Source of the DNA: a virus
IMG/VR virus record: IMGVR_UViG_3300023184_000131
Location: 1-61,015 of that record
Strand: one strand, 5' to 3'
DNA: 61,015 nt
Shown: piece after piece, positions 51,845 through 60,663 of the stretch
Position numbering within the stretch: position 1 is the stretch's first letter
Layout: the number at the start of each line of letters is the position of its first letter
Notes under the pieces: model-generated
Seen by the model: the letters and a program-made list of their open reading frames with translations, nothing else
Databases searched by the model: none
What the model was told of the DNA's origin: nothing
Program-made: the position numbers and the translations under genes

Positions 51845-54526
51845 GTGGCATATAACAAGAATTTAAACATAGGTCCAAATAACGTAGTCAATATAAGTGG
51901 CTCTCTGATCACACTTACTGGCTCATTGTATGGCTCAGAGGTTTCTGGTACTACGGCACAATTCACCTCATTTACTGCTTCTAATTTCAAAGTAGAAAAC
52001 GATTTATTTGTCAGTGGGGGTTTAACTGTTGGCAAATATATTCAAATGTTGCCGGTTGGAGCAGAAGTGCTTCCAGCAAATACAACGGCGAGTTATATTT
52101 ATACTTCTGGTTCAACAAATGATGTATATTTTACACAATATCAACCAGGAACTGGTTTTAAAAATACAAGTCGTTACCGTTGGTTAGAAGGCGGTTTAAG
52201 CACTGGTCTATTATATGGTGGTACGCTATCAACCGTTACTGGAACAACTACTTTTAATCTGTCCTCTGGTTCAGGATATATCGTCACATTTAATGCTACA
52301 ACCACTTTAGAGCCATATCCTACAATTAAATATGTCAATTGGACTAGTTCAGTTAGTCAATCAATTGGTGCAATTGCAACTTCTCAAATAACTTATATTG
52401 CGATCGATCAAGACGGACAAATATTACAAAATTCTGCTCCTCCTACGGCAGCTCAATTTAAAGATAGAATCTATCTTGGACGCATATTACACCAAACCGG
52501 TTCAATAACAAATGGTACGATTAATACGCCGGTCACTGCATATGCGGTAACAACAAATAATGCAGATTTTATTCGTGCAATTGGTCCTTTGAAGATTAAT
52601 GGACATTATCTCGCTCAGAGCGGCTCAAGTTTATCACTAATAAAGAGCGCCGGTGATTCTTATGTTGAAGGTAGAAATTATAATTCAAATCCAGATATAC
52701 CTAATCTTATAATAGCTGCAGAAGATCCGGCTGTAACCGTATCAAAAATATACCGTCAACATATGAGTGGTGGAAATCCCGTAATTAATACTGGTATTGC
52801 AAACGCCGGTTTTACAACAGTAGATCCAGCAAATTATCAAGATACAAATGGTCTTCTACTACCGGTTGATGGAAATAGTTATACTGTTCAGCGTGTTTAC
52901 TGGTTTCCAAAATCTGTAAATCGTGCTCTTTATGTTTACTATGGTCAAGCAAAATATGCCAGTATGGACGATGCAGTTACTGGTATAAATACAGAAAACT
53001 TCACAGAAGGCGATAATACAAAAGGTTCTTCTATATTGGTTGGCTTTCTTGTTATGAGAGGCACTGTAGCCAATTTTGACACACCAAGTACAGGCAGAAT
53101 ATACCAAGCAGGTGTTCTTAGAGGTGGTGCAGGTAGTGGAGGCGGCGGAGCTGCTGGAACAACATTACCAGCAGGTTTAAATACCCAAGTTCAATTTAAT
53201 GACGTTGGTTCATTTGGTGCTGATAGTGGATTTACTTTCAATAAAACAACTAAAAACTTAACTGTAACTGGAACCGGTAGTTTTGGTTCATTAACAACGA
53301 GCGATGGTATTGTTGCAACAGGCACAGGCAGTTTTGGATCTTTATCAACTAGTGGCAGTGTAACTGCAGCAGGTACCGGCAGTTTTGGCACTTTAACAAC
53401 AAGTGATGGCATAACTGTAACGGGCACAGGTAGCTTCGGCGCTTTAACAACAGCCGGACCATTAACTGCTTCTGCTATTTATGTGTCTGGCGATGTTGGA
53501 ATTGGCACTTTATTACCAAATGCCAAACTTGATGTAAATGGAAATACAATAATATCCGGGAACTTAACTGTTACAGGAATAATATCAGGTTCAAGTTATC
53601 TTGGCGTAAGTGGCAGCGGTGGTAGCACAACTCCCGGCGGAATTAATACGTCTATACAGTTCAATAGTGGAAGCACATTTAGTGGTTCAACAAATTTAAT
53701 TTACGATTATACAACAAATACATTAAGTGGAACAGCCGCACAATTTGTATCAGTAACTGCCTCTTTTAATGGAAACCTTAATGGAAATGTTAATGGAACT
53801 AGTTCATATGCATCAAACGCCGGTCTTTTAAATGGAACAAGTTCGGCTAACTTTGCGTTATTGGCATCCAATAACACATTTTCTGGTATTAACAGCTTTA
53901 CCAGTCAAATCACTGGCACGTCGGCTTATTTTAGCAACGACGTATATATAAATGGAACAGCAAGTATAGGATTTTTGAACACAATAAGTCAATCATCTTT
54001 ATTAATTGGCGACAAATATATCACTATTTTAAGTGGTGCAGCTGACCACGTTTCATTAGATGGTTCTGGTATTTTGTGGGGAAGTGGAAGCTCTGGCCCA
54101 ACAGTTAATGAATTAGGTGCCAATGCTCATCTAAGATATAGAAATAGTTTAGATAAATTAGAAATATTTCCTGGATTATATGTAAGTGGCTCTACTTCAA
54201 TTTCCGAAAATTTAATCGTAACCGGTTCAATCACTGAACTTTCAACGAGAAGAATCAAGACAAATATAAAAAGTTTGAATAACGAACTAATAACAATTTC
54301 TAAATTAAATCCTGTTTCATATACACGCTTAGACGACGGCAGAAAAGAATATGGATTTATTTCAGAAGAAGTCAAAGAAGTTTATCCAGAATTCGTTGTT
54401 GGTGAAGGTATAAGTTATCCAAAAATGGTAAGTATACTTGTTAGTGCTGTTAAAGAATTAACAGATAAAGTTGAAAAACAACAAAACGAAATAGAAATTC
54501 TTAAAAATACAAGAGGTAATCTATAA
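51845..54526 (+). CDS. Tail fibre with S74 intramolecular chaperone domain
   Basis: An 893-residue fibre starting with GTG, preceded by GAGGTGA. It has an N-terminal shaft cassette, a globular region (about 80-420) and a Gly-rich hinge, then four 17-residue repeats of the GTGSFG type (about 476-543). After these come a 'DVYINGTASIGFLNTISQSS' cassette shared with the gene at 57274 and a C-terminal peptidase S74/ICA domain. In the latter, S800-TRRIKTNI is the expected autocleavage motif, followed by LNPVSYTR, KEYGFISEEV and a final coiled coil. Such domains trimerise the fibre and then cut themselves off. Confidence 0.92.
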   Translation: MAYNKNLNIGPNNVVNISGSLITLTGSLYGSEVSGTTAQFTSFTASNFKVENDLFVSGGLTVGKYIQMLPVGAEVLPANTTASYIYTSGSTNDVYFTQYQPGTGFKNTSRYRWLEGGLSTGLLYGGTLSTVTGTTTFNLSSGSGYIVTFNATTTLEPYPTIKYVNWTSSVSQSIGAIATSQITYIAIDQDGQILQNSAPPTAAQFKDRIYLGRILHQTGSITNGTINTPVTAYAVTTNNADFIRAIGPLKINGHYLAQSGSSLSLIKSAGDSYVEGRNYNSNPDIPNLIIAAEDPAVTVSKIYRQHMSGGNPVINTGIANAGFTTVDPANYQDTNGLLLPVDGNSYTVQRVYWFPKSVNRALYVYYGQAKYASMDDAVTGINTENFTEGDNTKGSSILVGFLVMRGTVANFDTPSTGRIYQAGVLRGGAGSGGGGAAGTTLPAGLNTQVQFNDVGSFGADSGFTFNKTTKNLTVTGTGSFGSLTTSDGIVATGTGSFGSLSTSGSVTAAGTGSFGTLTTSDGITVTGTGSFGALTTAGPLTASAIYVSGDVGIGTLLPNAKLDVNGNTIISGNLTVTGIISGSSYLGVSGSGGSTTPGGINTSIQFNSGSTFSGSTNLIYDYTTNTLSGTAAQFVSVTASFNGNLNGNVNGTSSYASNAGLLNGTSSANFALLASNNTFSGINSFTSQITGTSAYFSNDVYINGTASIGFLNTISQSSLLIGDKYITILSGAADHVSLDGSGILWGSGSSGPTVNELGANAHLRYRNSLDKLEIFPGLYVSGSTSISENLIVTGSITELSTRRIKTNIKSLNNELITISKLNPVSYTRLDDGRKEYGFISEEVKEVYPEFVVGEGISYPKMVSILVSAVKELTDKVEKQQNEIEILKNTRGNL
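53270..53473 (+). repeat. Four tandem 51-base repeats in the fibre gene
   Basis: Units start at 53270, 53321, 53372 and 53423, each encoding GTGSFGxL plus nine further residues. The phase is exact at 51 bases, while the DNA has diverged at many third positions. They build a repetitive beta shaft whose length can change by unit gain or loss. Confidence 0.85.
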
Positions 54527-55650
54527 TGGCTCAACTACAAAACACCTCAATAACAGGAACATTGATAGCTACATCAATTACTTCATCTTTTAGTGGAAGT
54601 GGAGCAAACCTTACAAATGTAACTGCTAGCAGTATAATTAATTTCGTCATAGATGTTGTTGGCGCCAATGGAAATGCCTACGATATACAACAGTTTACGG
54701 CAACCGGTACTGGTTCTTGGCTTAAACCAACATCATTTGCTCCAAAAATGACAATGATTGTCTGTGTAGGTGCAGGTGGCGGCGGTGGTGGTGGTTGTGC
54801 TGGTGCCTCGGCTACAGCTAGATTTGGTGGCTGTGGTGGCGGCGCCGGTTCAATTAATAGTTTAATACTGCCTTCAAGTCAGCTATCTTCTACAGAATCA
54901 TTATATGTTGGAATTGGCGGTGCTGGTGGTGCCGGTGGTGTCTTACCTAGTCCTGCATCTGGTATCATTGGCGGAAATGGAGAATCTTCTTCTTTTAGTA
55001 CAATTCTTAAAGCCGGTGGCGGCGGCGGCGGTTCTTTTGGTTCTACCAGTTCTGCTGCCGGCGGTGGTGGCGCCGGTATATTTGGTAATGGAGGTGCAGG
55101 AACAGCAACAGTTGGCACTGCAGGTTCACCTGGTCCTATAGCTAGCTCAACAGCACTAGCAGGTAATGGTGGCTCAAGCACTACTTCAGCTACAGCTGGT
55201 TGTGCAGAATTTGGTGGCGGTGCAGGCGGTGGCCACAGTGCTACAGCTACACATGCTGGTGGTTCATCAATATATGGTGGCGGTGGTGGCGGAAATGGCG
55301 GCGGAACACCTTCAAATACAGTAATTCAACCATCAACCGGTGGTTCTTGTGGTTCTTATACTGCAGGCACCGGTGGCGCAGCAGGCTTAACTTCTGGTTC
55401 TCCAACTCCAGGAACCGCCGGTTCTTCAGGTAATAATAAAATTAAATCTCTGGGATTTTGTGGTTCTGGTGGCGGTGGTGGTGGCGGCTTTGTTAATCTT
55501 GCAGTTAATGGAGCAGGACAACCAGGTGGTGCTGGTGGTATACCAGGTGGTGCTGGTGGTGGTGGTGGTAATTCAACTGGAACTGGACCTATTGCTGGTG
55601 CCGGTGGAAATGGTGCCCGTGGAGAAATTTGGGTTATTAGCTGGGCATAA
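54526..55650 (+). CDS. Polyglycine-rich tail adhesin, copy 1
   Basis: A 374-residue protein. It has a short fibre-type N-terminus (ISSxSGSGANLTNVTAS pattern), a linker 'YDIQQFTATGTGSWLKPTSFAPKMTMIVCVGAGG', then a domain with more than ten Gly-rich segments separated by short variable loops, ending GARGEIWVISWA. This is the architecture of phage adhesins that form sandwiches of polyglycine-II helices whose loops bind receptors. Four or more cysteines lie in the Gly-rich part. It starts by overlap with the S74 gene (TAATG). The next gene is its tandem paralog. Confidence 0.85.
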   Translation: MAQLQNTSITGTLIATSITSSFSGSGANLTNVTASSIINFVIDVVGANGNAYDIQQFTATGTGSWLKPTSFAPKMTMIVCVGAGGGGGGGCAGASATARFGGCGGGAGSINSLILPSSQLSSTESLYVGIGGAGGAGGVLPSPASGIIGGNGESSSFSTILKAGGGGGGSFGSTSSAAGGGGAGIFGNGGAGTATVGTAGSPGPIASSTALAGNGGSSTTSATAGCAEFGGGAGGGHSATATHAGGSSIYGGGGGGNGGGTPSNTVIQPSTGGSCGSYTAGTGGAAGLTSGSPTPGTAGSSGNNKIKSLGFCGSGGGGGGGFVNLAVNGAGQPGGAGGIPGGAGGGGGNSTGTGPIAGAGGNGARGEIWVISWA

Positions 55651-55652
55651 AA

Positions 55653-55660
55653 TATTTATA
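55653..55660 (+). promoter_or_regulatory. TATTTATA box between the adhesin paralogs
   Basis: TATTTATA, the core of the candidate late box, lies 20 bases before the second adhesin gene. It lacks the leading C. Confidence 0.3.
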
Positions 55661-55680
55661 TTAATTCTTAAAGGTAAAAA

Positions 55681-56823
55681 ATGGCTCAATTAAAAGACAC
55701 ATCGGTAACCGGTTCAGTAATAGCATCATCTACAACTGCTTCTTTAAGTGGCAATGGTTCTAATTTAACCAACATAACCGCTAGTAATATAACAAATTTT
55801 CTATCAGATTCTATTGCTGCAAACGGTACGGCTTCTGATATACAACAGTTTACAGTAACCGGCTCTGGTATTTGGATTAAACCGACAACATTTACACCAA
55901 AATTTACTATGATAGTTTGTGTTGGCGGTGGAGGTGGTGGTGGATCAGGTCCTGCTCTACTAGTATCAGGCACAGGTAGATGGGGAGGTACCGGCGGCGG
56001 CGGCGGCGCCGTAAACAGTTTAATAATACCCTCTAGTCAATTAGCTGCCACTGAATCATTGTATGTTGGTAAAGGCGGTGCCGGCGGTGCCAGCCGAACA
56101 CCAAGTGCATTAAGTGGCTTTACAGGAAGTGCAGGAGAATCTTCTTCTTTTGGTTCATTAGTTCGTGCTGGTGCTGGTGGAGGAGGGAGAGAGGGTGTCA
56201 ACAGTCAAGCTGCTGGATCCGGTGGTGGTGGTGGAGGAGATTTTGGAAATGGCGCCCAAGGTTCAGCAGTTCTTGCTTCCGGTGGAACACCTGGCAATTC
56301 AAATACTTCAAATACTTCTGTTGGCGGCAATGGAGGTAATGGCCCGATTGCATCTACAATCAGTAGTGGATGTGCTGAATTTGGTGGTGGTAGTGGCGGT
56401 GGCCGCGATATTAATGTTATTAATTTCCCTGCCGGTTCATCAATATACGGTGGCGGTGGCGGTGGTACTAGTGGTCACTTTGTAGCAAATACCTATACTC
56501 AAGCAACTAATGGTGGGACTTGTGGTTCTTATACTGCCGGTGGTGGTGGTATTGCAGGCTCTGGAAGTGTGAACTCTTTCACAGCAGCTGCTAGCGGATC
56601 AAATGGTAATGGAAAAGTAAATTCTATGGGATTTTGTGGTTCTGGTGGAGGTGGTGGTGCCACGACTAGTAATAATGTTAATTTTATTGGTGGTGACGGC
56701 GGTAATGGTGGCACACCCGGCGGCGGCGGTGGAGGTGGTGCACCTTCTTTGGGTACAGGCAATGCATCTGGTGCTGGCGGAAATGGTGGCCGTGGAGAAA
56801 TTTGGGTTATTAGCTGGTCATAG
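55681..56823 (+). CDS. Polyglycine-rich tail adhesin, copy 2
   Basis: A 380-residue tandem paralog of the preceding protein. The N-terminus (AQLKDTSVTGSVIASS), linker (SDIQQFTVTGSGIWIKPTTF) and C-terminus (GRGEIWVISWS) are nearly the same. The Gly-rich domain between keeps the framework ('CAEFGGGSGGG', 'SSIYGGGGGG', 'GGTCGSYTAGGGG', 'MGFCGSGGGGG') but the loops differ. Divergence in loops with constant ends is what one expects of two receptor specificities. AAAGG lies 5 bases from the ATG. Confidence 0.85.
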   Translation: MAQLKDTSVTGSVIASSTTASLSGNGSNLTNITASNITNFLSDSIAANGTASDIQQFTVTGSGIWIKPTTFTPKFTMIVCVGGGGGGGSGPALLVSGTGRWGGTGGGGGAVNSLIIPSSQLAATESLYVGKGGAGGASRTPSALSGFTGSAGESSSFGSLVRAGAGGGGREGVNSQAAGSGGGGGGDFGNGAQGSAVLASGGTPGNSNTSNTSVGGNGGNGPIASTISSGCAEFGGGSGGGRDINVINFPAGSSIYGGGGGGTSGHFVANTYTQATNGGTCGSYTAGGGGIAGSGSVNSFTAAASGSNGNGKVNSMGFCGSGGGGGATTSNNVNFIGGDGGNGGTPGGGGGGGAPSLGTGNASGAGGNGGRGEIWVISWS

Positions 56824-56844
56824 AGAGATTTCACATATAACTTT

Positions 56845-56853
56845 CTATTTATA
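56845..56853 (+). promoter_or_regulatory. Candidate late promoter box CTATTTATA
   Basis: Third exact copy of the box, 17 bases before the ATG of the 133-residue gene, followed by an AGAGG site. Confidence 0.4.
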
Positions 56854-56870
56854 AACAGAGGATTTTAAAA

Positions 56871-57272
56871 ATGGTTGATACAATGCATCTACACAGGCCA
56901 GGAATTGGCAACGCAGCTTCTTACCAAGTATCTGGTATTCCATGGGTTTCAAGCTCATTGGCAGTTCCTACAAGTGGTTCAACCCCGCTAGAAATATCTT
57001 TTCCACAAATTTCAAAAAGTATAATTGTTAAAAATGTCAGCACCGGATCTGTATCTATGCGCGTTGGATTTAGTTCAAATGGCGTATCAAATACAAATAA
57101 CTTTTTCTTATTATCTGCCGGTGAAAGCTTCGCTGCAGATTTAAAAGTCACGCGAGTTTACCTGATGAGTAACAATGGCACTGCATTATCAGCAAGTATC
57201 ATAGCAGGCTTAACAAACATAGATGCCCTAGAACTAACAAATAATTGGTCTGGCTCTTTAGGAGTAGGTTGA
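56871..57272 (+). CDS. Small beta-sandwich fibre-associated protein
   Basis: A 133-residue protein. The main part is a beta-sandwich-like series: 'TPLEISFPQISKSIIVKNVSTGSVSMRVGFSSNGV', 'NNFFLLSAGESFAADLKVTRVYLMS', 'ALSASIIAGLTNI'. It resembles single-domain head-decoration or fibre-tip proteins with a jelly-roll pattern, but I cannot name a family. AGAGG precedes the ATG. It is separated by one base from the beta-helix fibre gene and may assemble on it. Confidence 0.7.
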   Translation: MVDTMHLHRPGIGNAASYQVSGIPWVSSSLAVPTSGSTPLEISFPQISKSIIVKNVSTGSVSMRVGFSSNGVSNTNNFFLLSAGESFAADLKVTRVYLMSNNGTALSASIIAGLTNIDALELTNNWSGSLGVG

Positions 57273-57273
57273 A

Positions 57274-59088
57274 ATGAGTTTTAATGACGGATTCTCCACA
57301 AAAAGTATTCCAGCTCCATCAACTGCTCCAGTTAGTGGAAATGTTCTTGTTTATGATGGTACAGCATGGGTTGCCGGCACCGGTGGTGGCGGTGGAACAG
57401 GAGATATAACTTCTGTAACAGCCGGAACCAATTTAACCGGCGGTGGAAGCAGTGGAGACGTAACCGTCTCATTAGATACAAATGTAACCGGTCTAACAAA
57501 TCTTCAAGCAACTTCTATAACCGGTTCATCTATTTATGTATCAAATGATCTCTATGTAAACGGAACAGCAAGTATTGCTTTTCTAAATACAATAAGTCAA
57601 TCTTCATTAAAAATTGGCGATAAATATATAACTATATTAAGTGGCGGCACAGACCACGTAAGTTTAGATGGCTCAGGTATATTGTGGGGAAGTGCAAGTT
57701 CTGGTCCGACAATAGACGAGTTGGGCGCGAATGCTCACGTAAGATTTATAAATTTATATGATAAACTTCAAGTATTTCCAGGCTTATATGTAAGTGGAGC
57801 ATTAACTGCTTCTGCTGAAATGTCTGGTACAACAGCTAATTTTAATTCTGTTACTGCTTCATTTAATGGCAATTTGTTTGGCACAGCAAGCTTCGCAACC
57901 AATTCAACATCAGCTAGTTTTGCTACAACATCGGAAACTGCTTCTTATGTGGCAACCGGTTCTGCTATAGTAACATTCACAAATGATGTAAGAGCGCAAT
58001 TTAATGCTGGTGCAAACATAACAATTGTCGGCGGTACAATCACTTCTTTGTCTGGTCCAACAGCTTCTTCAAATGTTTATACAAGAGAGTGGCACGTTTC
58101 AACCGGTAGTGGAAATGACACAACTGGCAACGGAACACTGCTAACACCTTATAGAACATTAACTAAAGCATCTTCTATGTTAACGCCAAGTGGCGGTGAG
58201 CAGATTGTTGTTCATCCTGGTACTTATATAGAAAATGTCACAATAAGCACCCCAAATACTTCTGTTGTTGCTTCAAATGGAACAAATGGTGGAGAAGTGT
58301 ATGTTTCTGGTACAATGTCTATCTCTCAATCATCATCACCAAATAGTTCTATTAGATTGTTTGGTTTGGGTATATACAATCTTTCTCATATCGGTACTAC
58401 TGGCATCGGTAGTTTATATGTTGATACTTGTGATATAAAAAATTCTTTCTCAAAAACAGTTGGTAATTATACTCAACTTACAAATACCGGATTAGCTACA
58501 TCGGTAACAATTACCGGTGGCAATATAACATTATTTAATGCTTGCGTTGTAGACACCAGCACTTTTTCTATAAATAAAAGCGGTGCTGGCCTTGCCGGCG
58601 CAATAGTAACCGTTAAAAATTCATCAAGAACAGTAGAACCAACAGTAGTAGCAGGAACTCTAGCGATATATGATTCAATAATATATTCTAAAACTGTGGG
58701 TGGCAATGCCGTATCTGGCTCGTCAGCTTCTTACGTTGCTATGGTGAATTCAAGTTTTATTGATCTTGCAGGAGCCGTAACAAAAATCACAGCTGCTGGT
58801 ACATATACATATAATAATTGTATCTTTAATAAGCCGACTTCAACACTAGCAACTTCACTAGTTTCAACATTAAACACTGTTGCTAATTTTGAAACAATAA
58901 ATGCAAATGTTATAACCGGATCGATTGTAACAGGCTCAACAGCTTTATTCACCACATTAACTGCTTCAAATATAAGCTATACTGCAGCAGCCCCGACTAA
59001 TTGGTCAGGTTCTGCACCAACAACTATAAAAGATGCTATTGATAGATTGGCAGCAAGATTGTTTGTTATATCTGGCTCAATTCCGTGA
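57274..59088 (+). CDS. Tail fibre/spike with right-handed beta-helix domain
   Basis: A 604-residue fibre. The N-terminus has a 'VLVYDGTAWVAGTGGGGG' element and a shaft repeat. Next comes the same 'DLYVNGTASIAFLNTISQSS' and 'GILWGSASSGPTIDELGANAH' cassette as in the S74 fibre, followed by Ala/Ser/Thr shaft repeats. From about 270 there is a pectate-lyase-like domain: 'VSTGSGNDTTGNGTLLTPYRTLTKA', 'IVVHPGTYIENVTI' and successive short rungs to about 540. Right-handed beta-helices in phage tailspikes often bind or degrade polysaccharide; no catalytic acids can be assigned by eye. GGAG precedes the ATG. Confidence 0.88.
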   Translation: MSFNDGFSTKSIPAPSTAPVSGNVLVYDGTAWVAGTGGGGGTGDITSVTAGTNLTGGGSSGDVTVSLDTNVTGLTNLQATSITGSSIYVSNDLYVNGTASIAFLNTISQSSLKIGDKYITILSGGTDHVSLDGSGILWGSASSGPTIDELGANAHVRFINLYDKLQVFPGLYVSGALTASAEMSGTTANFNSVTASFNGNLFGTASFATNSTSASFATTSETASYVATGSAIVTFTNDVRAQFNAGANITIVGGTITSLSGPTASSNVYTREWHVSTGSGNDTTGNGTLLTPYRTLTKASSMLTPSGGEQIVVHPGTYIENVTISTPNTSVVASNGTNGGEVYVSGTMSISQSSSPNSSIRLFGLGIYNLSHIGTTGIGSLYVDTCDIKNSFSKTVGNYTQLTNTGLATSVTITGGNITLFNACVVDTSTFSINKSGAGLAGAIVTVKNSSRTVEPTVVAGTLAIYDSIIYSKTVGGNAVSGSSASYVAMVNSSFIDLAGAVTKITAAGTYTYNNCIFNKPTSTLATSLVSTLNTVANFETINANVITGSIVTGSTALFTTLTASNISYTAAAPTNWSGSAPTTIKDAIDRLAARLFVISGSIP

Positions 59089-59100
59089 TATAACACCTAA

Positions 59101-59616
59101 ATGATCTTAGGACTTGACATATCAACTTCATGTACTGGTGTAACTATTTTAGATTACACCGGTCGTGTTGTTTTAAATGATTGCTGGAAATTCAAAGAAG
59201 ACGATGTTATTGATAAGCTTGAACGAGCCAAAAAAGAAATAAAAGAATTAAAAAAGAAATATCCAATAACAGAAGTGTTTGTTGAAGAAAGCTTGCAAGC
59301 ATTTCGTCCTGGATTTTCATCTGCAAAAACAATTCTTTCACTTGCCAAATTTAACGGTATTCTTTGTTGGATGGTTTGGGAAGAATTTGCAATAAAAGTA
59401 AAATATATCGGTTCAACAACCGCAAGAAAGAATTGCGGCATAAAAATAACCAAAGGAACACCAGCCAAACAGCAAGTAATGGAATGGATGTTACAAAATC
59501 AAACTTGGTTTAAAGTTGAATATAAAAAGAATAGCACCAATATAAAAGATCATTATTATGACATGTCTGACAGTTGGGTAATTGCACACGCTGGTTATTT
59601 GCAAACAAAAAATTGA
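59101..59616 (+). CDS. RuvC-like Holliday junction resolvase
   Basis: A 171-residue RNase H-fold nuclease of the RuvC type. It opens MILGLDISTSCTGV with D6, has VFVEES with E62 or E63, a helix 'SSAKTILSLAKFNGILCW' and ends with D154-MSD157-SWVIAHAG, giving the usual four acidic metal ligands. In phages such enzymes resolve branched DNA before packaging. Its size is near bacterial RuvC (about 170). It is oddly placed between tail-fibre genes; the leader has no clear Shine-Dalgarno (CACCTAA before ATG), and it follows the previous stop by 12 bases, so it may be read through from late transcripts. Confidence 0.88.
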   Translation: MILGLDISTSCTGVTILDYTGRVVLNDCWKFKEDDVIDKLERAKKEIKELKKKYPITEVFVEESLQAFRPGFSSAKTILSLAKFNGILCWMVWEEFAIKVKYIGSTTARKNCGIKITKGTPAKQQVMEWMLQNQTWFKVEYKKNSTNIKDHYYDMSDSWVIAHAGYLQTKN

Positions 59617-59628
59617 AACTAATTATAT

Positions 59629-59655
59629 GTGTCTTGTGAAAACAAGACACGATTT
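59629..59655 (+). terminator. Probable Rho-independent terminator
   Basis: GTGTCTTG and CAAGACAC form a perfect 8-base stem with a 6-base loop, followed by GATTTT. The T run is short and displaced by two bases. It lies between the RuvC-like gene and the last fibre gene. A CTAATTATA box (59619-59627) ends two bases before the stem, so it could also be a leader hairpin. Confidence 0.6.
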
Positions 59656-59682
59656 TCTTTATTTCCTCTGGAGGGATTTTAA

Positions 59683-60663
59683 ATGTTTTTTTATAAAGAG
59701 TTATCACCATTAGTGATAGCATCAAACGTAGGTTCTCTACAATTTAGTAATATTGCAGTAAATGCAAGTAGTTCAATGACTTTTACTGTATCAGCCGCTT
59801 CTGGCGAAAAAACTGAAACAGTTACTTTATCTGATAACACAAATCAGTTTGAATTTTCACCATCATCCTTCTCGTTAGGAGAAGCTGGAAGTCAAGTTGT
59901 AACGGTTACTTTTAAACCAACTGCATCTGCAACAAAAACTGGTAAAATAACAGTTAATTCATCAGGTGGCAGTACTGTTAATTTAAATCTAACTGGTTCT
60001 GCCACAAATTATAATTTTGTTGCAACAGGATCCGCTGCAGCTGTTAGTATGTATGCAGACCGCGCTCCGGGAAGAAAACCACCTATAGGCGTTGGTTCTT
60101 TCCCGACCGGCAGTACCGGTTGGCTATTCCAGAATACGGCCACGACAGGCGTTTCTTCTTCAATGAATTGGTATTTCTATTCTGATTCTTTGACCAATAG
60201 TGCTTCTCTTGGCTCACTAACCTGTGGATATGCAATTGTCACCATGAATACTCACTCAGCAGTTTCTGCTAGTAATCGTCCTTACTTTACCGTTTATACT
60301 TATCCACAATCAGCAGATTTGGCTGCAGGTAGATGGTATCAAAGTCGTTTGACCTATCAAATGACAGCTTCGGTAACTCCTGGCGTTAAATATTTGATGT
60401 ACTTTGGACAAAACCCAACAGACATCAGTCCAGAACTTCCAAGAATTAACTTGCCATTATACACCGGTACCGGTACAACAACATTTGGTCCAAGAGGCTC
60501 AAGCGAAGTTGTATATACTGCTGCTCTGTTTACCAGTGCAATAGTTAGTACACCAACAATAATGAATGCAAATCTTAATAAATGCGTTATCGTATCAGAA
60601 GGCATGGGTTATCGTACCAGTAATGGTACCGGTAGCTGGCAAGCAGTTACGCTACAGTCCTGA
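59683..60663 (+). CDS. Ig-like domain virion protein
   Basis: A 326-residue protein. Residues about 10-110 form an Ig-like domain of the 'choice-of-anchor D'/ASH type: 'GSLQFSNIAVNASSSMTFTV', 'FEFSPSSFSLGEAGSQVVTVTFKPTASATKTGKITVNSSGG', ending LNLTGSA. The C-terminal 200 residues are a second beta-rich domain with many aromatics (GSTGWLFQNTATTG, 'SMNWYFYSDSLT') that could be an adhesin head. GGAGGG precedes the ATG. It closes the fibre module ahead of a strong terminator. Confidence 0.78.
   Translation: MFFYKELSPLVIASNVGSLQFSNIAVNASSSMTFTVSAASGEKTETVTLSDNTNQFEFSPSSFSLGEAGSQVVTVTFKPTASATKTGKITVNSSGGSTVNLNLTGSATNYNFVATGSAAAVSMYADRAPGRKPPIGVGSFPTGSTGWLFQNTATTGVSSSMNWYFYSDSLTNSASLGSLTCGYAIVTMNTHSAVSASNRPYFTVYTYPQSADLAAGRWYQSRLTYQMTASVTPGVKYLMYFGQNPTDISPELPRINLPLYTGTGTTTFGPRGSSEVVYTAALFTSAIVSTPTIMNANLNKCVIVSEGMGYRTSNGTGSWQAVTLQS

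Noticed and set aside
54770-56790. GGT/GGC trinucleotide tracts as a simple tandem repeat
   Set aside because: They are explained by polyglycine-II coding segments at irregular spacing, not by a separate repeat element.
54879-56834. Long antisense and alternative-frame ORFs across the two glycine-rich genes (Pro/Ala-rich on the minus strand; Trp/Arg- and Val/Leu-rich in other plus frames)
   Set aside because: They are by-products of GGN codon runs, which remove stop codons from other frames. They have no ribosome-binding sites and no recognisable protein pattern.
59114-59119. TTGACA inside the RuvC-like gene as a promoter
   Set aside because: No -10 box is present at 16-18 bases, and it is within conserved coding sequence.
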